Positions 12,091 to 20,202 of a DNA stretch of 49,199 bases are shown here, piece by piece. The translations under genes and the position numbers were made by a program. The notes under the pieces were generated by a model, which was not told the origin of the DNA, ran no database searches, and saw nothing but the letters and a program-made list of their open reading frames with translations. Source of the stretch: a virus; the IMG/VR virus record IMGVR_UViG_3300022696_000018, positions 1 through 49,199 of that record; one strand, written 5' to 3'. The number at the start of each line of letters is the position of its first letter. Position 1 is the first letter of the stretch.

Positions 12091-12626
12091 TGGAAGACTT
12101 GGAATTCAAACCATGGCCAAAGATAGGTCGTGACAACCCGTTCAAGGTAACGATCACTGAGAAGATAGACGGCACCAATGTGTGCATAGTCATCGTCGAT
12201 GGTGAGATAGTGGCAGTCCAGAGCCGCAAGCGGTTCATAACACCAGGCAAGAACACTGACAACTATGGCTTTGCCGGGTGGGTACAAGAACACCACGATG
12301 AACTGCTTGCACTTGAAGATGGCCACCATTATGGTGAATGGGCCGGGATTGGGATACAGGGCAACCCGTTGCAACTGGAAGAGAAGAAGTTCTTCCTGTT
12401 CGACACATTCAGGTGGAACCCTGACAACCCGAACCGTCCCGCATGTTGTGACGTGGTGCCTGTGCTGTACCAAGGCATCCTGACGCCTGAGATTATACCA
12501 TCGTTGTTGGATAGTCTTAAGGCTGAAGAGACTGAACGAGAAGGCGTTGTTGTTTTTTACCATGCCTTCAGAACCCGCACCAAACACACCATCAAGAGTC
12601 CCGATGGCAAGTGGTGCAAAGGATAG
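12090..12626 (+). CDS. RNA ligase (Rnl2-like nucleotidyltransferase), 178 aa
   Basis: K25 in EKIDGTN is the motif I lysine that takes AMP. YGEWAG (E83) fits motif III, EGVVVF (E151) motif IV, and KHTIK (K165/K169) motif V. At 178 aa only the adenylyltransferase core is present, without the C-terminal domain of T4 Rnl2, so it is a minimal form. Such phage ligases seal broken RNA, classically tRNA cut by host anticodon nucleases. No polynucleotide kinase was recognised. Motifs are clear; the exact subfamily is inferred. Confidence 0.85.
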   Translation: MEDLEFKPWPKIGRDNPFKVTITEKIDGTNVCIVIVDGEIVAVQSRKRFITPGKNTDNYGFAGWVQEHHDELLALEDGHHYGEWAGIGIQGNPLQLEEKKFFLFDTFRWNPDNPNRPACCDVVPVLYQGILTPEIIPSLLDSLKAEETEREGVVVFYHAFRTRTKHTIKSPDGKWCKG

Positions 12627-12634
12627 GAGTTCTA

Positions 12635-13231
12635 ATGACGAGACGATGCAACAACTGCGCTAACAGCATGTACAATAACGACACAGGGGAAACATGTGGC
12701 GAGCATGACTGTTGGTACGTTACAGGGCTAAAGAAATGGAAACCAGTTGGAGGTGACCTGCCACGTTACGAGCCTTTGAAGAAGAAATTGACAAACCCAA
12801 AAGATGTTGTCGGTATACGGAAGTGGCGACAGTTCTGTACCGTACCGTTCACAGTGATCTGGCACATAGGTGTTGCCATGCTGGAAGGTGCGTGCAAGTA
12901 TGGTCGGCACAACTACCGTGACGCTGGCGTATGTGCATCAGTATATATCGATGCTGCCATGGGCCATATAACCCAATGGTGGGAGGGTGAGGACATCGAC
13001 GCTGACTCTGGGCTGTGTCATATTGACAAGGCACTAGCCAGTCTGTGTGTACTACGTGATGGTATGCTGCAAAATAATTACAATGATGACCGGCCATTAA
13101 AGAGTAATCTGGATGAGATCAGGTCCTATCTTCAGCGTGTGGTTGAAGAGATACAAGACAGGTATCCTGAAAAAGCTGAACCATTTACGGAGTTGAAACA
13201 TGGAAAAAGTGAAAGTGGGCCGGTGGACTAA
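12635..13231 (+). CDS. MazZ-like dATP/dGTP pyrophosphohydrolase (DUF5664-type), 198 aa
   Basis: The start at 12635 is set by TAGGAGT 3-9 bases upstream. The N-terminal 30 residues carry CNNC, C21 and C26, a small zinc site. The main domain (residues about 52-145) has TNPKD, then ARG-like KYGRHNYRD, DAAMGHITQWWEGED and CHIDKALASL, the all-alpha NTP pyrophosphohydrolase pattern with acidic/His metal ligands. In Z-genome phages MazZ removes dGTP to feed 2-aminoadenine synthesis. No PurZ is seen here, so a role in dNTP pool clean-up is more likely. Confidence 0.8.
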   Translation: MTRRCNNCANSMYNNDTGETCGEHDCWYVTGLKKWKPVGGDLPRYEPLKKKLTNPKDVVGIRKWRQFCTVPFTVIWHIGVAMLEGACKYGRHNYRDAGVCASVYIDAAMGHITQWWEGEDIDADSGLCHIDKALASLCVLRDGMLQNNYNDDRPLKSNLDEIRSYLQRVVEEIQDRYPEKAEPFTELKHGKSESGPVD

Positions 13232-13515
13232 TGACAGCAGACCTGGTTAACGGATTATTCGAGATAGCTGGCGGTGCATTTGTAGCACTGAATGTACTTC
13301 GCCTGTACAACGACAAAAAGGTACGGGGTGTGAGCATGATAGCCACATCGTTCTTTGTTGTGTGGGGTTACTGGAACCTGTACTTCTATCCGTCACTGGA
13401 TCAGTGGTGGAGTGCATTCGGTGCAGCGTCAGTGGCCATCGTAAACACCGTGTGGTTGTCACAAATGGTTTACTATAGTAGGAGAGAGCAGCATGATAAG
13501 ACGAATATTTCTTGA
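13231..13515 (+). CDS. Multi-span membrane protein, 94 aa
   Basis: The ATG overlaps the previous stop (TAATG). Three hydrophobic segments are seen: about residues 6-24, 36-52 and 60-82, with the motifs FEIAGGAFVALNVLRLY and VWGYWNLYFYPSLDQWWS. I know this as a recurrent uncharacterised phage membrane protein with that WNLYFYPSL-like core. The last 22 bases overlap the HAD phosphatase gene. Function unknown; a membrane or host-defence role is possible. Confidence 0.75.
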   Translation: MTADLVNGLFEIAGGAFVALNVLRLYNDKKVRGVSMIATSFFVVWGYWNLYFYPSLDQWWSAFGAASVAIVNTVWLSQMVYYSRREQHDKTNIS

Positions 13516-14110
13516 CGTTGACGGTGTGCTTGCCAACTGGAATAAGGGGGCGCATCAGATACATGGACTACCGTATGACGACGGTGTGGAAGGCTACCAG
13601 AAATGGCCGTACAAGCGTGGTCCCGAAGGGTGGGACTGGAACAAGGACCCGAAGGTGAACCTGTCCATTGCTGAGATGTTCGCACCCATGGGGTTCGACT
13701 TCTGGGACCAGTTGGAATGGTTGCACGGTGGCAAGGAACTCGTTTCCTACCTACTCACTGAGCATGGTGACAAGTTGTACCTGCTTACCGCTCCTGCGCT
13801 AACCAAGGGTGCAGTTGATGGGCGCCTGTCCTGGATCGCACGTGAAATCCCTGAACTACGCAAACGCACAATCATCTGTAGCTGCAAGGAAGCATGTGCC
13901 AATGATGACGCGCTGCTCATTGATGACTGCACCAAGAACGTAGAGAGTTTCGTGCAGGCTGGTGGACGTGCCATCATGGTACCTCGCCCGTACAATACTA
14001 ACGAGGACCTGGCACACTGTATGCGGAATACAAACTACATGCCACATGTAATCGCAAACTTCTTTACGCTCCAGGAGGATGGGTATGGCAAATGTACTTG
14101 CAATTGGTGA
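13493..14110 (+). CDS. HAD-family phosphatase, 5'(3')-deoxyribonucleotidase-like, 205 aa
   Basis: DVDGVLANW (residues 8-16) is HAD motif I with the nucleophile D8 and acid/base D10. LLTAPA (motif II Ser/Thr) near residue 98 and LIDDCTKNV (motif IV acidic pair) near residue 143 follow. A zinc-like C-x-C pair is at CSCKEAC. The arrangement fits the nucleotidase subgroup that acts on deoxynucleoside monophosphates. It lies next to the MazZ-like gene, consistent with dNTP metabolism. It overlaps the next gene by 26 bases. Confidence 0.8.
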   Translation: MIRRIFLDVDGVLANWNKGAHQIHGLPYDDGVEGYQKWPYKRGPEGWDWNKDPKVNLSIAEMFAPMGFDFWDQLEWLHGGKELVSYLLTEHGDKLYLLTAPALTKGAVDGRLSWIAREIPELRKRTIICSCKEACANDDALLIDDCTKNVESFVQAGGRAIMVPRPYNTNEDLAHCMRNTNYMPHVIANFFTLQEDGYGKCTCNW

Positions 14111-14777
14111 CCTGCATGCACCGGCCACCCGTAAGGGATACCTAGAATTCAACAAGGACCTGTGTGAAGCCTGGGATATTGACGAGGTGATCCTGATAGG
14201 TGATGTCATTGACTGGCACGCCATCAGCTTCCATGCACAGAATCCAGAGTGCCCTGGTCCGAAGGACGAGTACAAGTTGGCCAAGCATTGCGTTAAGGAA
14301 TGGCATATCGCATTCCCCAGTGCCAAGGTGTGCATAGGGAATCACGATGAACGACCCCGCAGACTGGCACGCGCCATGAAGATCCCTGATTGCCTGGTCA
14401 AAGACTACGGTGACATGTGGGACACGCCTAACTGGACCTGGGACTGGAAGTTCAACGTTGACGAGGTGTCCTACCGCCACGGCACTGGTTGTTCAGGCAT
14501 CCACCCAGCGTGGAACTTGATGAACAAGATACACCAATCGTGTGTCATTGGCCACTGTCATGCACGAGCAGGAGTTAAGTGGGGCTGCAATGAGAACTCA
14601 CGTTTCTTCGGTGCTGATACAGGTTGTGGGGTTGACGAGAAGATGTACCAGTTTGCTTACGGTAAAGACTACCCAGTACGTCCGTTCTTGTCGTCGGTAG
14701 TGATCATTGACGGTATCCCATACCTTGAACCAATGCGCTGTGGCCGTGGAGAACCCTATCATGACTCAAAATTCTAG
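14085..14777 (+). CDS. Calcineurin-like metallophosphoesterase, 230 aa
   Basis: The start at 14085 is set by AGGAGG 6 bases upstream; the ATG at 14079 is too close to it. GDLH (8-11), GDVIDWH (39-45), GNHDE (85-89) and GHCHA (about 158-162) are the five-part metal-binding signature of the calcineurin-like family. Its substrate may be RNA 2',3'-cyclic ends, phosphoproteins or nucleotides. Its position after the RNA ligase and HAD phosphatase allows a part in RNA-end repair or nucleotide salvage. Confidence 0.88.
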   Translation: MANVLAIGDLHAPATRKGYLEFNKDLCEAWDIDEVILIGDVIDWHAISFHAQNPECPGPKDEYKLAKHCVKEWHIAFPSAKVCIGNHDERPRRLARAMKIPDCLVKDYGDMWDTPNWTWDWKFNVDEVSYRHGTGCSGIHPAWNLMNKIHQSCVIGHCHARAGVKWGCNENSRFFGADTGCGVDEKMYQFAYGKDYPVRPFLSSVVIIDGIPYLEPMRCGRGEPYHDSKF

Positions 14778-15009
14778 AATGACCGTACACTTCTATAATG
14801 GCTGTCCTTGGGCAAGTGGCGAGTTACACTGTTCGGACACAGACCAGACGACTGATCGTTCCAAGGTAACGTGCGGCCACTGCTTGAGAAACGTACCTGT
14901 TTGTGCTGGCTGCAAATATCGTAAACAGTACGGTGGGTGTCGTAAGCCTAAACGTAAGAACTTTAGAAGGACTTGTTATGCCCCACAAGCCACACCGTCG
15001 CCCGTCTGA
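14761..15009 (+). CDS. Small zinc-binding protein, 82 aa
   Basis: The ATG at 14761 has GGAGA 8 bases upstream, inside the previous gene; the Met at 14779 is an alternative. C15, C24, CGHC (about 39-42), C48, C51 and C59 form zinc-ribbon-like pairs, followed by a basic end (RKPKRKNFRRTC). Probably nucleic-acid-binding; no family recognised. Confidence 0.6.
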   Translation: MTQNSRMTVHFYNGCPWASGELHCSDTDQTTDRSKVTCGHCLRNVPVCAGCKYRKQYGGCRKPKRKNFRRTCYAPQATPSPV

Positions 15010-15127
15010 GGGTGCAACCAATAACAGGCGTTGGGCTGAGTACTGGGCTGAACGCTGCAAGACTAACCCATGTCACTTCGTGAACGGGAGGTGCATTTAC
15101 TGTGACAAATTTAAACGTAGACATTGA
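14978..15127 (+). CDS. Small basic zinc-binding protein, 49 aa
   Basis: The ATG at 14978 has AGAAGGA 6 bases upstream. The product is rich in Arg/His/Trp, with C28, C33, C39 and C42 (CIYC) near the end, another small zinc knuckle. It overlaps both neighbours (32 and 26 bases) in other frames. No family recognised. Confidence 0.55.
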   Translation: MPHKPHRRPSEGATNNRRWAEYWAERCKTNPCHFVNGRCIYCDKFKRRH

Positions 15128-15587
15128 ACACCGGGCAAAACGTGGGGACCTACGCGTCAAGTTGCGCAACGCTATCATTAGGGTAGCTGGTCTGTACGCC
15201 GGTAAGTTCAAGCAAACCCTGTTCGATCTGTCAACGGCACTGGAACACCAGGGCACGACGGACTACTCACGACTGCCGATCAAGCCTGGTGGTTTCAAGG
15301 TGCTTGACCATGAGCGTGCCGGCTTTGGCTACAAGCTGAAGCAACTGTGCCTCCTGCGTGTAGTTTCAATGTCTGTCATGTATTACTGGCTGTTCTGTGA
15401 CACACATGACCAGCAAGACTATGACTCGTGCGTACATTACCTGGAGTGGCTGAAGGTGTATGAGCCGCAGCACTTCAATGTGTACGGTAAGATCAATCGT
15501 GGTTGGTACTTGGCTGATAAACGTGAAGCACAGCCTGGTGTGTCACCCACTGAACCGGAGTGGATCATTGAAGGGACGACAGTATGA
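15102..15587 (+). CDS. Hypothetical protein, 161 aa, GTG start
   Basis: The frame starts with GTG at 15102 after GGGAGGTG. The product is basic at the N-terminus and aromatic in the middle (VMYYWLFCDTHDQQDY), probably alpha-helical. No catalytic motif was seen. Its stop overlaps the next start (ATGAG). Confidence 0.7.
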   Translation: MTNLNVDIEHRAKRGDLRVKLRNAIIRVAGLYAGKFKQTLFDLSTALEHQGTTDYSRLPIKPGGFKVLDHERAGFGYKLKQLCLLRVVSMSVMYYWLFCDTHDQQDYDSCVHYLEWLKVYEPQHFNVYGKINRGWYLADKREAQPGVSPTEPEWIIEGTTV

Positions 15588-15952
15588 GCAACATGACAGG
15601 TAACTGTACCCAAAATGTCCTGTACCCTAAAAAGGGCGGCGGATTTTTTGGGCCTGAGCCAATTTGTCGACGAACAGCACTTACAGAATGGCTGCGTGAG
15701 TTGGCTGCTAAGAAGAAAGCAGAGAACCAGCATGCGTACCGGACAGAACAGTTTGGAAACCTAGAAATTGTAGAGCGTCGGATGAATGACTCCTGTGTTG
15801 GGTTCGCCTTTGCTGGCATCCCGATTGAGAAGCTATCACGCAAGACTCTGAATGTGGTGACGAAGATAGCGATCCTGGCTTCACAGAACAGGCTGAACGA
15901 CCTAGTAGGTGACCGAATCGAGTACTTGGATATGGAGATAACGGATGTCTGA
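15584..15952 (+). CDS. Hypothetical protein, 122 aa, upstream of DNA polymerase
   Basis: The start overlaps the previous stop (ATGAG). A Lys/Gly-rich segment (YPKKGGGFFGPEP near residue 14) is followed by a charged helix and a beta-rich end. It overlaps the DNA polymerase start by 8 bases, so it is translationally coupled and may be a replication accessory factor. No family recognised. Confidence 0.7.
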   Translation: MSNMTGNCTQNVLYPKKGGGFFGPEPICRRTALTEWLRELAAKKKAENQHAYRTEQFGNLEIVERRMNDSCVGFAFAGIPIEKLSRKTLNVVTKIAILASQNRLNDLVGDRIEYLDMEITDV

Positions 15953-18026
15953 ATGGCACGAGGTACTGGCCGAGGCTGGCTATCCTACAACGTGCCTGAT
16001 GATTGACTTCGAGTCCTTCTTCAATGACGAGGTTGGATTCAAGTCCCTATCAACAATAGAGTATGTTACCCATGATGAATGGGAAACACTTGGGTTCGGG
16101 TGGCAGTTGTTCGACACGGCGCCCGGTGAGTTCGGTGTAAATGTCGCGTGTGCCCCCCAGGTTGAGGACAAGTTGAGAGAGTTTCAACTTACGTTCGGAG
16201 ATAGCCTGGAGGAAGTCACAGTGGTAGCAAAGAACGCACGCTTTGACATGCTCGTTCTGCTGCATCACTACGGAATAAATCCCAAGTACATACTGGACGT
16301 TGAGGACTTGACCAGGCACTACGATGCCAGGATGGATCATGGCCTCAAGCATGTAGCAAAACTGTTCGGTGCTAAACCGAAGGGTGATACGAATATATTT
16401 TTCGACTGTCATTGGGATGACATAGCTAGTGACCCCGACCTGTTAAACGGATTCATAGAGTACACAGCGGGCGATATTGAGGCACAGGTTGACATAACAA
16501 AGAAGGCTTTGCCGTACCTGTCCAACCCACATACTGAGTTGCGGGCAGCACGACATACCTTGAACCTGTTTCTATACCCACAGTTTGTCTATAACTTCGA
16601 GTTGGCTGATGAACTGATCAAGGGCATGACTAAAGAGATCGACAATGCCATCCAGGATGTATCCAATTTCACATTCAGGAACGGCGACATGTCGGGGTTT
16701 ACCAAGAAAGAACTTAAGGAACTCACTGTCAAAGAAAAGGTATGTGCTTTGCTCAGTGGGAACCTGTCATTTGTAAAGTTGTTACAGTTAGCACTCCCCG
16801 AAGGTGAAGAGGTGCCTACCAAACCGGCCAAGCGACCGGGCAAGAAGATGGAGGCACTGCTAGGTGAGGGCCGTGGGCCAGCACTAGCAAAGGATGATGA
16901 CGGGTGCAAGTGGTTGTTAGGTCACAGCGATGACCTCGTATCAGGTCTGATGATAGCACGCCAGGCAGTAAAGTCATGGCCACTGCATATCAGCAGAGTG
17001 ACACGAATGCGCAACCAGGCTGCTGCATCCGGCGGTCTGTTCAGGATACCCATGAAGTACTACGGGTGCCACACAGGCCGGTGGTCAGGTGACGAGAAGG
17101 TAAACACGAACAACCTTGGCGGCAAGGGCAGAGGCAAGGCCATAAACAAATTGATTGGGATGGTACGCCACACCCTAACCGCTGGACCTGGACACAAGTT
17201 GTGTATCGTTGACTCAGGGCAGATCGAAGCACGTAAGCTGGCATGGCTGGCCGGTCAGACAGACCTGATCGAAGCCTTTGCCGATGACGCTGATCCGTAC
17301 TCGCTATTTGCCGCTGACCTATTCCAGACTAAGGTATGGAAATGGGGACACGACGATGTTGAAGAGTACGCTGGCCAGAAAGAGAAGGTCGGCATCTACC
17401 GTGGGTTTGGTAAGGATGCTATCCTTGGTTGTGGCTATGGCATGGGCGCCAATAAGTTCTACGACAACTGCATCAAGAACGACGTGCTACGACCACTGTT
17501 TGACTCTGGTGAGTATGATCTGTCGTTTATCAAGAAGCTGATCAGGACCTACCGCACGAAGTACTCGAAGATCCCAGAGTATTGGGGCAGTGTCGAGAAT
17601 GCGTGGCGACGTGCAGCTAAGTACGGTGAGGAAGTTGACGTTGGTAGTGTCAGGTTCTACAGGCACGGCAGTTCAGTTTTCATGCGGTTACCTTCTGGCC
17701 GTGTAATGCAGTACAGGCATGCTTCGGTTACTGCCAAAGACGAGTTGAGGTGGCACCATGGTAAACTGTGGGGAGGTGGTATCACAGAGAACATAGTGCA
17801 GGCTTCGAGTCGTGACCTGTTATGGTATTGGATGGATCGCATTGAGCGCGAGCTTGGTGTTCGTGTCGTCCACCATGTATACGATGAGATCATAACACGT
17901 ACCATCACACCGATGGCTGAGGAAATTAACCAGGGCATGATTCAAATAATGTGTGAGGCGCCTGACTGGTGTCCTGACATGCCGTTATCAACGGATGATA
18001 TGATAACCAACTACTATACTAAGTAG
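15945..18026 (+). CDS. Family A DNA polymerase with 3'-5' exonuclease domain, 693 aa
   Basis: The N-terminal DnaQ-like exonuclease shows D21-x-E23 (IDFESFF), KNARFDMLVL (Exo II, near residue 93) and YTAGDIEAQ (Exo III, near residue 170). The polymerase half has motif A VDSGQIEAR (near 420), motif B/O-helix RGFGKDAILGCGYGMG (near 485) and motif C HHVYDEII (near 643). It has no 5'-3' exonuclease domain, as usual for phage PolA. Motif A and motif C differ from the DYSQIELR and VHDE consensus (DSGQIEAR and VYDE) while keeping catalytic Asp/Glu. It is the replicative polymerase of the phage. Confidence 0.97.
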   Translation: MSEWHEVLAEAGYPTTCLMIDFESFFNDEVGFKSLSTIEYVTHDEWETLGFGWQLFDTAPGEFGVNVACAPQVEDKLREFQLTFGDSLEEVTVVAKNARFDMLVLLHHYGINPKYILDVEDLTRHYDARMDHGLKHVAKLFGAKPKGDTNIFFDCHWDDIASDPDLLNGFIEYTAGDIEAQVDITKKALPYLSNPHTELRAARHTLNLFLYPQFVYNFELADELIKGMTKEIDNAIQDVSNFTFRNGDMSGFTKKELKELTVKEKVCALLSGNLSFVKLLQLALPEGEEVPTKPAKRPGKKMEALLGEGRGPALAKDDDGCKWLLGHSDDLVSGLMIARQAVKSWPLHISRVTRMRNQAAASGGLFRIPMKYYGCHTGRWSGDEKVNTNNLGGKGRGKAINKLIGMVRHTLTAGPGHKLCIVDSGQIEARKLAWLAGQTDLIEAFADDADPYSLFAADLFQTKVWKWGHDDVEEYAGQKEKVGIYRGFGKDAILGCGYGMGANKFYDNCIKNDVLRPLFDSGEYDLSFIKKLIRTYRTKYSKIPEYWGSVENAWRRAAKYGEEVDVGSVRFYRHGSSVFMRLPSGRVMQYRHASVTAKDELRWHHGKLWGGGITENIVQASSRDLLWYWMDRIERELGVRVVHHVYDEIITRTITPMAEEINQGMIQIMCEAPDWCPDMPLSTDDMITNYYTK

Positions 18027-18035
18027 GAGAATGAC

Positions 18036-19343
18036 ATGGCGTATAACAAAGACCTGACTGTCCTGTCTGCGTCTGCGTTCACAACACTGAAGATGTGTCC
18101 CTGGAAGTATCGCAACCAGTACCACTACGGTATCAGGCCAGTACAACAGGCTGAAGCTCTACGCATCGGCTCACTGTACCATGAGGGCCAGGAACTATTG
18201 CTCCGCAACCCTGAGTCTGTATGCCGCAGATGTGCCCAGCTTGGCAAGCCTGAAAGCAACTGTTACAGTTGCCAGGGTACTGGCTACCTGGACGATCCGC
18301 TCAAGGCGATCAATCGCATGCTTGACTTCTACTACAACACCAAGTATAAGCACATGGACGTTGCTGCAATGAAGCGTGAGCGTGCAATCATTCTTTATGG
18401 TCTGTTCGCGTACCACAACGTGTACAAGGACCAGCCGTATGAGATCATAGCCGAAGAGATCCCGTTCAGGATTCCGCTGATTGACCCAACGACACGCAAA
18501 CCAATAGAGAACGTGGTGATAGACGGTAAGGTGGACAAGCTGGTCCGTAACCTGGAGACAGGTGCGGTAGCCATCCTTGAACACAAGTCTACCAGTTCCA
18601 AGGTTGACGCTGGTTCCGACTACTGGAGCAGCCTACGCTTGGACACGCAGACCACTCTCTATGTGTATGCAGCGCAGCGAATGCAGGCTGACGGACTACT
18701 CGTGCCCTACGGCATCAAGCCTACAGACACACCGATCTGTGACATTGTGTACGACGTGTGGCGTAAGCCAGCCATCAAGCCCAAGTCTCTCAGTGCTAAT
18801 GACACCCTGGATTTCCTGGTCAACGAGAAGTACATGGGTAGGACATTCGACGTTTCATGTGAAATGGACGAGGACGACGTGGTTACATCTGTTACCGTGG
18901 ATGGCGAAGAGGTTCCTGTGTCCTGTACGAAGTGTAAGACGAAGAAACCTGTCATCAGTGAGACTGAGGATATGTTCGGGTGCCGGGTGTTTGACACCAT
19001 GATTTCCTCACCGAACGAATGGCTGAATCGCAAGCCACTAACACGGTCATCTGATGACATCGCCAAGTTCGAGTTCGAATTGTACTCCATGGCCATGCAC
19101 GTCAAGTTTATGAAAGAGAACGATGCCTGGTATCACAATGAGAAATCGTGCGAGGCCAGGGCCAAGTGTGAGTACTGTCACCTGTGCTATGCAGGTACAT
19201 TAGTGGACGACAAGCACGTCCCGACTGGTTTCAGAAACATCTTTGAAGGGAAAAAGAATGGCAGCACCGGAAATGCCCGACGAGGTAAAACCCAAAAGAA
19301 AACTGCCGCCGAAGCAGAAACGGAAACTGCCGCCGAAGGCTAA
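18036..19343 (+). CDS. RecB/Cas4-type PD-(D/E)xK exonuclease with Fe-S cysteines, 435 aa
   Basis: The fold signature is VIDGKVDKL (D163/D167) followed by AILEHKSTS (E182-x-K184), preceded by LRIGSLYHEG near residue 42. C21 (MCPWKYRNQY) together with C-terminal cysteines (KCEYCHLCY near residue 380) match the Cys set that holds a 4Fe-4S cluster in Cas4/AddB-type nucleases. An insert at residues 63-84 (CRRC...CYSCQGTGYL) looks like a DnaJ-type zinc finger. A second CTKC/CR-like group lies near residue 290. The product is likely to process DNA ends in replication or recombination. The tail overlaps the next gene by 86 bases. Confidence 0.9.
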   Translation: MAYNKDLTVLSASAFTTLKMCPWKYRNQYHYGIRPVQQAEALRIGSLYHEGQELLLRNPESVCRRCAQLGKPESNCYSCQGTGYLDDPLKAINRMLDFYYNTKYKHMDVAAMKRERAIILYGLFAYHNVYKDQPYEIIAEEIPFRIPLIDPTTRKPIENVVIDGKVDKLVRNLETGAVAILEHKSTSSKVDAGSDYWSSLRLDTQTTLYVYAAQRMQADGLLVPYGIKPTDTPICDIVYDVWRKPAIKPKSLSANDTLDFLVNEKYMGRTFDVSCEMDEDDVVTSVTVDGEEVPVSCTKCKTKKPVISETEDMFGCRVFDTMISSPNEWLNRKPLTRSSDDIAKFEFELYSMAMHVKFMKENDAWYHNEKSCEARAKCEYCHLCYAGTLVDDKHVPTGFRNIFEGKKNGSTGNARRGKTQKKTAAEAETETAAEG

Positions 19344-20202
19344 ACCGGCCAAGGTTGTCGGTGGAAAGATCGAACAGGAAGTAGATCCCAACAAGGAATA
19401 CAAGTTGTTTACCGCTGCGTCACCACGTGGCTCGAAGATCATCCTGTATGGTGCGTCCGGTATGGGCAAGACGACTCTTGCTGCTATGGCACCAGACCCG
19501 GTGTTCGTAGCTGTTGACGATGGTATAGACGAGGTCATGCACCCTATCACTGGGAAACCTCTAGCCCGATTTAAAGCTTCTACCTGGCAGGACCTACGCA
19601 ACATCCTGTCCAACCCTGATCGGTTCAAAGGATTCAAGACCATAGTGCTTGACTCTGCTACTGAGTCCGAGAACTTCTGTGGTCCCTTTGTGTTGGAGAC
19701 AATCACCAACGACAAGGGCGCGTACATGAAGAACCTGGAGCAGTACGGCTACAGCAAGGGCTACCGCCACGTGTCTGATCACATGAACTACCTGCGCTAT
19801 GACTTGCAGCGACTGTGCGAGGCCGGGTACAACATCATTGTGATCGCACAGCAGGCGCCTATCAAACGGTCTGAAGCTGGTGTCGAGGACTACTTCAAGG
19901 ACACACCCAAGATGGTGTACCGGCCCACTGTTGGTGCCACCGCTGCACTGGACTACGTTGAGTGGTCTGATCACTGCTTCCGTATTGGCTACGGTGAAAT
20001 GAAAGTCAAGGCCAAGCGGGTATCAGGATCAGGTGAGCGTGTGGTGTTCGTGCATCCCGAAGTCCACTTCGAGGCCAAGTCACGCACCATACCTGGTGAC
20101 TTCCCCATCGTGTCGTTCGAGGACAAGGCTGACGATTCCATCTGGCAGTTCGTCTTCGAAGAGGCATGGAAGGACATGGAACCAGAGGGCGAAGATGATT
20201 AA
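19258..20202 (+). CDS. RecA-fold ATPase (Sak4/AAA_24-like), 314 aa
   Basis: The start at 19258 is set by AAGGGAAAAAG. A Lys/Pro-rich N-terminal tail with PKRKLPPKQKRKLPPK repeats is followed by Walker A GASGMGKT (residues 65-72) and Walker B KTIVLDSATE (near residue 128). Phage ATPases of this group include Sak4-type single-strand annealing/recombination proteins. Together with the RecB-type nuclease, SSB-like protein and ligase around it, a role in homologous recombination or replication restart is likely. The stop overlaps the ligase start by 8 bases. Confidence 0.85.
   Translation: MAAPEMPDEVKPKRKLPPKQKRKLPPKAKPAKVVGGKIEQEVDPNKEYKLFTAASPRGSKIILYGASGMGKTTLAAMAPDPVFVAVDDGIDEVMHPITGKPLARFKASTWQDLRNILSNPDRFKGFKTIVLDSATESENFCGPFVLETITNDKGAYMKNLEQYGYSKGYRHVSDHMNYLRYDLQRLCEAGYNIIVIAQQAPIKRSEAGVEDYFKDTPKMVYRPTVGATAALDYVEWSDHCFRIGYGEMKVKAKRVSGSGERVVFVHPEVHFEAKSRTIPGDFPIVSFEDKADDSIWQFVFEEAWKDMEPEGEDD

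Noticed and set aside
12635-18026. Z-genome (2-aminoadenine) system
   Set aside because: A MazZ-like enzyme and PolA are present but no PurZ-like gene; the polymerase and the MazZ-like protein alone do not support it.
18036-19343. Cas4 of an adaptation module
   Set aside because: No cas1, cas2 or array; RecB-type nucleases with Fe-S Cys are common in phage replication blocks.
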